Shown here: in pieces, positions 57,935 to 64,000 of the stretch
How the letters are laid out: the number at the start of each line of letters is the position of its first letter
Position numbering within the stretch: the first letter of the stretch is position 1
DNA from: JANPPS01 sp965246835
Lineage (GTDB): Bacteria; Pseudomonadota; Alphaproteobacteria; Acetobacterales; Acetobacteraceae
Assembly: GCA_965246835.1 (NCBI GenBank)
Contig: CBDFFQ010000001.1
Span: 1,612,001-1,676,000, forward strand
Length of the DNA: 64,000 nucleotides
Direction: 5' to 3'
Notes under the pieces: model-generated
What the model saw: the letters and a program-made list of their open reading frames with translations, nothing else
Told to the model about the DNA's origin: nothing
Database searches by the model: none
Made by a program: the position numbers and the translations under genes

Positions 57935-58677
57935 TCGTCGCCCGCCTTGCCCCATTGCAGGTGCTGCCCGCCATCGAGCGCGATCATCTGGCCCGTCATC
58001 GCCGGGAGGCCGAGGATCGCCATCACGGCGTCCGCGACCTCCTCGGGTGAGGTGCCGCGGCGGAGGGGGACGCCGGCGCATTGGCGGGCGAATTGCTCGG
58101 CGGTCTGGCGCGGGCTGGGGAGCGCCGGGCCGGGGCCCACGGCGTTGACGCGGATGCGGGGGGCCAATGCGAGCGCCATTTGCTGCGTGAGGGCCCAGAG
58201 CGCCGCCTTGGACACGGTGTAGGACACGAAATGCGGCGTGAGCGACCAGACGCGCTGGTCCAGCAGGTTCACCACCGCACCCTCGGCCTCTGCCGGCAGT
58301 TGGTGCGCCAGGGCCTGCGTGAGCACGAAGGGGGCGCGGAGGTTCGGTTCGAGGTGCTGGTCCCAGCTGGTGCGGGTGGCGTCGTGCCATTCGTCGCGTT
58401 CGAAGGTGCTGGCGTTGTTGACCAGCAGGCCGATGGGGCCGAGTTGCGCGGCGGCCGCCGGCAGCAGGCGCTGGACGGCGGCTTCGTCGGCGAGGTCGGC
58501 CTGGACGACGATCCCGCCGGTCTCGGCGGCGAGTGCGTCCGCTTCCGCGCGGCTCGTGTGGCAGTGGATGGCGACGCGGACGCCCTCGGCCGACAGGCGT
58601 CGCACGATGGCGGCGCCCAGGCGTCTGGCGCCCCCGGTGACCAGGGCGGTGCGGGGCAGCAGGGGTGAGATGGGCAT
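57931..58677 (-). CDS. SDR adjacent to folB, pteridine reductase/FolM-like
   Basis: 248-residue SDR with the cofactor motif TGGARRLGAAI, typical of pteridine reductases and FolM (ARRLG with Arg residues for NADPH). Further marks are LVNNASTFERDEW, VVNLLDQRVWSLTPHF, YTVSK and the tail GQMIALDGGQHLQW. It overlaps folB by 4 bp, placing it in folate/pterin metabolism, where FolM-type enzymes reduce dihydromonapterin or dihydrofolate. The catalytic Ser strand is unusual (NLLDQRV, with Asp in place of Ser), as also seen in pteridine reductases. Confidence 0.82.
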   Translation of the reverse strand: MPISPLLPRTALVTGGARRLGAAIVRRLSAEGVRVAIHCHTSRAEADALAAETGGIVVQADLADEAAVQRLLPAAAAQLGPIGLLVNNASTFERDEWHDATRTSWDQHLEPNLRAPFVLTQALAHQLPAEAEGAVVNLLDQRVWSLTPHFVSYTVSKAALWALTQQMALALAPRIRVNAVGPGPALPSPRQTAEQFARQCAGVPLRRGTSPEEVADAVMAILGLPAMTGQMIALDGGQHLQWGKAGDE

Positions 58678-58720
58678 GCCGTGGGCTACCGCGCGGTGGC
58701 CCGGCGGTAAAGGCCGGGCC

Positions 58721-59599
58721 TTACGCCTGCTTGCGTGCGGCCCGCCATGACACGGCCGCCAGGATCACGCAGATCGCGGCGCCGATGAAGCAGCCGATGA
58801 TGATCTTCAACGGCCAGTCCGCCGCCTCCTGCAGGCTGGTGGGATAGGCCACCCAATAGGGATCGGCGAGAACCAGGCCGTCCTTCCGGTAATCCTCCCG
58901 CAACAGGCCCGGAAGGTCGTTGCGCGCCAGGGTGGCGGTTTCGATCTTCACCACGCTGTTGGCCAGGCGCGTGATCGGGAAGCGGGAGGACGCTTCGGTT
59001 TCGGCCAGCACATACATGACGGGATCGCCCAGCCGCCAGCCGACCCGGGTCAATGGCGTATACCGGTCCCGCTTGGTGGAGCTGCCGCGGGTCGTGACCA
59101 GGGTGGCGGAATAGCGGGGCTGCAGCATGGCGGTGATGCCGACCGTGTCGGTGCCGGGCGCCGCCATCTCGCGCGCCAGCAGGTCGATCGCGGCACGGCT
59201 GGGCGGGTCATGCGGCACCGCCATATAGGCAATCAGGCCCGCCCCCACCACGGCGAGCACGGCCGCGAGCAGGGCGAAGGCGCGGGCGGTGCGGCGATCG
59301 GATTGCGCGGGGGTCAGGGTGGGGCGCCGCGGATCGGCTGCGGCGGCAAAGAATCGCGGCCCTAGCAGGGCGCCGACCGCCAGCACGGGGACCATCACCA
59401 TAAGGGCCATCAGGACGAAGGTCAGCTTCTCGCCATAGTGCCCGAACGCCCAGAGTTGCAGCTCCGCCGCCCAGCGATACGGCCCGGCATAGGTGTAGGC
59501 ACCCCAGAGCGCCCAGGCGACCAGGAGGACGGCGAAAGCGTAGAAAGCGCTGGCGGCGAGCCGTTTCTGGTCCGGCGACGCGTTTTGCAGGATCGGCAT
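58721..59599 (-). CDS. Four-helix membrane protein of unknown function
   Basis: 292 residues from ATG 59599. Hydrophobic helices are AFYAFAVLLVAWALWGAYTYA, FVLMALMVMVPVLAVGALLG, ALLAAVLAVVGAGLIAYMAV and the C-terminal IIIGCFIGAAICVILAAVSW. Between helices 3 and 4 lies a soluble region of about 130 residues (RYSATLVTTRGSSTKRDRYTPLTRVGW, RFPITRLANSVVKIE), probably periplasmic. I do not recognise the family. The same frame stays open to 60367, but that part is the shadow of uvrB and a repeat. Confidence 0.65.
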   Translation of the reverse strand: MPILQNASPDQKRLAASAFYAFAVLLVAWALWGAYTYAGPYRWAAELQLWAFGHYGEKLTFVLMALMVMVPVLAVGALLGPRFFAAAADPRRPTLTPAQSDRRTARAFALLAAVLAVVGAGLIAYMAVPHDPPSRAAIDLLAREMAAPGTDTVGITAMLQPRYSATLVTTRGSSTKRDRYTPLTRVGWRLGDPVMYVLAETEASSRFPITRLANSVVKIETATLARNDLPGLLREDYRKDGLVLADPYWVAYPTSLQEAADWPLKIIIGCFIGAAICVILAAVSWRAARKQA

Positions 59600-59696
59600 G
59601 ATCGACAGAACTCCGGTCGCCGGGTCAGGTTGCGGCGCGAATGGATACCAGACGCAAGAAGCCGACCGCTGCGATCGCCTGGCCCGTCCTTCATAT

Positions 59697-59782
59697 CGTC
59701 GTTGCGAGCGCCTGGCGAAGCAATCCAGGGGCCACAGGCGGGCGTGTCGCCCCTGGATCGCGTCGCTCCGCTCGCAATGACG
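59697..59782. repeat. Palindromic repeat, GTCATTGCGAGC family, copy 3
   Basis: CGTCGTTGCGAGCGCCTGGCGAAGCAATCCAGGGGCC is mirrored by GCCCCTGGATCGCGTCGCTCCGCTCGCAATGACG. It begins 9 bp after the uvrB stop codon and may serve as its 3' hairpin. Confidence 0.9.
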
Positions 59783-59790
59783 GGGCAGAG

Positions 59791-61986
<2,196 letters not shown>

Positions 61987-62027
61987 GGGGGAGAGGTGGC
62001 GATGGGGTGGGCTGGAGTCGAGGGGGG

Positions 62028-62474
62028 CTATGGGTCGCGGTTTGCAGCGGCCTCGCGCCGGTAGATCTCGGCCACGATCTCTTCCGCCGGGGCGTCGGTG
62101 TGGGTTTGCCAGATCATCTCGGGAAGGCGGGCGTTGGGGTATTCCAGGCTGAGCGGGATCAGCACTTCGATATGCTTGGAACCGAGGTCTCGGAATTGCT
62201 GTTGTAGGTAGGCAACGTTGTTGACAAGGTCGGCTTGGGTGATGAAAGGCGGAACTGGATCGGCAGCCCGCTCCGCTTCTTGTTGTATTGCCTGGTTTGC
62301 AACTTGCTCTGTCGTTAGATTGTCCGGGTTTATGAATATCAAATCACGTATGCCCACATGAGGGAAGGATTTCACAATTTCATAAAGCACCTGAGCCCGG
62401 CCTTCATCCGATTGGGCAGCGTAATTTCTCACGAATTCAATGGCTGTGACTAATTCACATTTCGTTTGTTTCAC
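62028..62474 (-). CDS. Small protein of unknown function, lower GC
   Basis: 148 residues starting at GTG 62474 (MKQTKCELVTAIEFVRNYAAQ). The sequence is soluble, acidic and probably helical at the start; middle segments are HVGIRDLIFINPDNLTTEQVANQAIQQE and AYLQQQFRDLGSKHIEVLIP. The codon use is clearly more AT-rich than surrounding genes, suggesting recent acquisition. The last codons (REAAANRDP) recur as REAAANTGP in the partial copy at 62663-62692, next to a copy of the uvrB 5' end. It ends 42 bp before uvrB. I do not recognise a family. Confidence 0.6.
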   Translation of the reverse strand: MKQTKCELVTAIEFVRNYAAQSDEGRAQVLYEIVKSFPHVGIRDLIFINPDNLTTEQVANQAIQQEAERAADPVPPFITQADLVNNVAYLQQQFRDLGSKHIEVLIPLSLEYPNARLPEMIWQTHTDAPAEEIVAEIYRREAAANRDP

Positions 62475-62527
62475 CTTGTATCAATCTCGATGTGAAAGCG
62501 TGGGGCGATAATCACGATATTAGACAT

Positions 62528-62692
62528 GCGAAGCGGCTTGCCCCCGGTTTCACGGCCTGCTTCTTTGGCACGAAGGTGACCGGGGGGGCGGCGGCGGTCT
62601 TTTGGGCGAGGGTCGATGACATGGGGGGGAGGTGGCGATGGGGTGGGCTGGGGTCGAGGGGGCTATGGGCCGGTGTTTGCGGCGGCCTCGCG
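62528..62692 (-). pseudogene. Truncated second copy of [small gene 3' end + uvrB 5' end]
   Basis: This 165-bp block matches 61891-62057 at roughly 88-90% identity, including the uvrB start (ATG at 62621, coding MSSTLAQKTAAAPPVTFVP), the intergenic spacer, and the last ten codons and stop of the small upstream gene (stop at 62663-62665). Homology stops abruptly on both sides: at 62692, close to the insertion sequence, and at 62528. It is thus a remnant of a tandem duplication of about 637 bp, the second copy of the small gene being lost where the insertion sequence now sits. Confidence 0.8.
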
Positions 62693-62735
62693 GTGGCAAA
62701 CCTTAAGCATGACGTGAGCCCCTTCTTCCCTCCAT

Positions 62736-63728
62736 TCAGAAGTAGAGTCCGCGGTTGCCGCCACGCCTATCGTGTCGGTGTTTCTCTGTTTGGTCGAGCG
62801 CCGTTTCTCCGTCCCGGCCATCCTCTCCCGAGCCGTCGCGCGCAGCCTGGGTCAAGGCTGGCCGTAGGCCATCGCCGTAGGCGACGCGCAGCGGCCTTGA
62901 TGCAGGCGAGCACGGCGGCACGCTGAGCCAGCCGGGCGCGCGGCCACCCAGCGCCGAGTGCGGCCGGACGTGGTTGTAGTCCTCCCGCCACGCCGCCAGC
63001 ACCGCCCGCGCCTGCCGCAGCGACGTGAACACCGTCTCGTTCAGGCATTCGTCCCGCAGCCGCCCGTTGAAGCTCTCGCAATACGCGTTCTGCTGCGGCT
63101 TGCCCGGCGCGATGTAGTGCCAGCCCACGCAACGCTCCTGCGACCACCGCAGGATCGCCGTGCTCGTCAGCTCCGTCCCGTTGTCGCTCACCACCGTCAG
63201 GGGCAGCCCGCGGACTGCCACGATCGCGTCCAGCTCGCGCGCCACCCGCAGCCCCGACAACGACGTGTCCGCCACCAGGCCCAGGCACTCCCGCGTGCAG
63301 TCATCGACCACGCACAGCATCCGGAACCGCCGCCCGTCCGAGAGGCTGTCCGACACAAAATCCAGTGACCACCGCTGGTTCGGCCCGTCCGGCACCGCGA
63401 TCGGCGCCCGGATGCCCAGGGCCCGTTTGCGGCCGCCCCGGCGGCGCACCTGCAACCGCTCCTCGGCGTAGATCCGGCGCAGCTTCTTGTGGTTCAGCAC
63501 CACGCCCTCCCGCGACAGCAGCAGCCCCAGACGGCGATACCCGAACCGGCGACGCTCGCCCGCCAAGGCCCGGAGCCGGACACGTGTCCCAGCATCGTCC
63601 AGCCGGATCGACCGATACCGCACAGCCGTCCGGTCCGCCCCCAACACTCGGCACGCCCGACGCTCGCTCACCGCGTGCTGCTCACGCAGGTGCGCCACGG
63701 CCTCTCGCCGCGCGGCGGGCGTCACCAT
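62736..63728 (-). CDS. IS3-family transposase OrfB (DDE integrase domain)
   Basis: 330 residues counted from ATG 63728. After an HTH_21-type region (RLGLLLSREGVVLNHKKLRRIYAEE) the DDE catalytic domain follows, with Asp in RWSLDFVSD, Asp in VVSDNGTEL and Glu in FNGRLRDECLNE. IAPGKPQQNAYCESFNG and VRPHSALGGRAPGW are typical for the family. The C-terminus is longer than usual by tens of residues. It is normally made as an OrfAB fusion by -1 frameshifting on the A7 run near 63729-63735. The transposase looks intact. Confidence 0.92.
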   Translation of the reverse strand: MVTPAARREAVAHLREQHAVSERRACRVLGADRTAVRYRSIRLDDAGTRVRLRALAGERRRFGYRRLGLLLSREGVVLNHKKLRRIYAEERLQVRRRGGRKRALGIRAPIAVPDGPNQRWSLDFVSDSLSDGRRFRMLCVVDDCTRECLGLVADTSLSGLRVARELDAIVAVRGLPLTVVSDNGTELTSTAILRWSQERCVGWHYIAPGKPQQNAYCESFNGRLRDECLNETVFTSLRQARAVLAAWREDYNHVRPHSALGGRAPGWLSVPPCSPASRPLRVAYGDGLRPALTQAARDGSGEDGRDGETALDQTEKHRHDRRGGNRGLYF

Positions 63729-63988
63729 TTTTTTCCAGCCACGTCTTTCAGCATCGCGTTGTCCAGCATCGCCTCGGCCAGCAGCTTCTTCAGCCGGGCG
63801 TTCTCCGCCTCCAACGTCCGCAATCGCCGCGCCTCGGAGACCTCGAGACCGCCAAATTTCGCCTTCCATTGATAGAACGTCGCCGGGCTGATCCCGTGCT
63901 TGCGGCAAACATCCGCCGTTGTCGAACCGGCCTCCTGCTCCCGCAGCACGCCGATGATCTGCTCCTCCGTGAACCTCGAACGCTTCAT
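63722..63988 (-). CDS. IS3-family transposase OrfA
   Basis: 88 residues with the N-terminal helix-turn-helix (MKRSRFTEEQIIGVLREQEAGSTTADVCRKHGISPATFYQWKAKFGG) and leucine-zipper (LRTLEAENARLKKLLAEAMLDNAMLKD), closely IS407-like. It binds the element ends. The frame ends GGA AAA AAA TGG TGA; a -1 slip on the A run joins it to orfB. Confidence 0.93.
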   Translation of the reverse strand: MKRSRFTEEQIIGVLREQEAGSTTADVCRKHGISPATFYQWKAKFGGLEVSEARRLRTLEAENARLKKLLAEAMLDNAMLKDVAGKKW

Positions 63989-64000
63989 TCGTCCGCCTCC

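Larger units (their letters stand above)
62710..64000 (-). mobile_element. IS3-family (IS407-like) insertion sequence, right end outside window
   Basis: The element contains orfA and orfB in the order and overlap usual for IS3 elements. The left end is probably near TGACGTGAGCCCC at 62710, about 26 bp past the orfB stop; this boundary is inferred because the partner terminal repeat is beyond the window. It lies where the duplicated small-gene copy is broken. Confidence 0.82.

Overview
The window is a 64 kb piece of a very GC-rich bacterial chromosome (roughly 68-70% G+C by eye, strong G/C bias at third codon positions). The gene content (OpgGH, MetX-MetW, UvrB/UvrC, PhnCDE-type and Dpp-type ABC systems, a fused DctQM TRAP permease, many orphan solute-binding proteins, a DXR-like 'DRL' protein) fits an alphaproteobacterium, most likely a Rhodospirillales/Acetobacteraceae-type free-living heterotroph. 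This is inference from gene character; there is no rRNA in the window. I saw no tRNA, CRISPR array or prophage.

Layout. 1-0.9 kb: 3' part of pobA (4-hydroxybenzoate 3-monooxygenase). 1.2-7 kb: a phosphonate/selenate-type ABC transporter (twin-domain PhnE, PhnC, PhnD) coupled to a methyltransferase and divergent from a radical SAM/SPASM enzyme, then a DoxX-like membrane protein. 7.1-9 kb: envelope/stress proteins with in-frame repeats (PepSY-like, YflT-like, DUF1003). 9-17.1 kb: SMP-30 lactonase, a yjfKLJ-like set (DUF2491, DUF350, PspA), the osmoregulated periplasmic glucan pair opgGH, and greB. 17.2-21.1 kb: a 1309-residue repeat-rich surface or secreted protein. 21.1-33.9 kb: a flavoprotein with no normal start codon, a second DUF1003 gene, a uronate dehydrogenase, an amidase coupled to a PheC-like periplasmic protein, two family-5 solute-binding proteins, copCD, a thioesterase-SDR pair, a DUF3053 lipoprotein and aqpZ. 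34-37.1 kb: a methyltransferase, a DadA-type oxidase and a divergent AapJ-like binding protein. 37.1-45 kb: a LysR regulator divergent from a six-gene operon (SDR, split transketolase, TRAP transporter, DRL-like oxidoreductase) that looks like a catabolic pathway for an unidentified carbohydrate. 45.1-48.7 kb: dppBCDF without a binding protein. 48.9-50.7 kb: metX-metW. 50.8-57.3 kb: an unrecognised ChaN/TIKI-like protein, a HAD phosphatase, GNAT-SDR, a small membrane protein, a Uma2-like protein and uvrC. 57.5-62 kb: folB with a FolM-like SDR, a membrane protein and uvrB. 62-64 kb: a lower-GC small gene, a partial second copy of the [small gene + uvrB 5' end] block, and an IS3-family element running off the right edge.

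Three families of dispersed palindromic intergenic repeats occur: an approximately 85-bp 'GTCATTGCGAGC...' element (three copies), an approximately 110-bp 'CCCTCTCCCGC...' element (three copies), and a 'CCCGGGTCGAGCCCGGG' element carried in two 117-bp direct repeats. Many neighbouring genes overlap by 4 bp (ATGA or GTGA), so transcription is organised in tightly coupled short operons. The most interesting parts are the DRL/split-transketolase operon, the ChaN/TIKI-like orphan, the radical SAM locus, and the duplicated uvrB 5' block interrupted by the insertion sequence.
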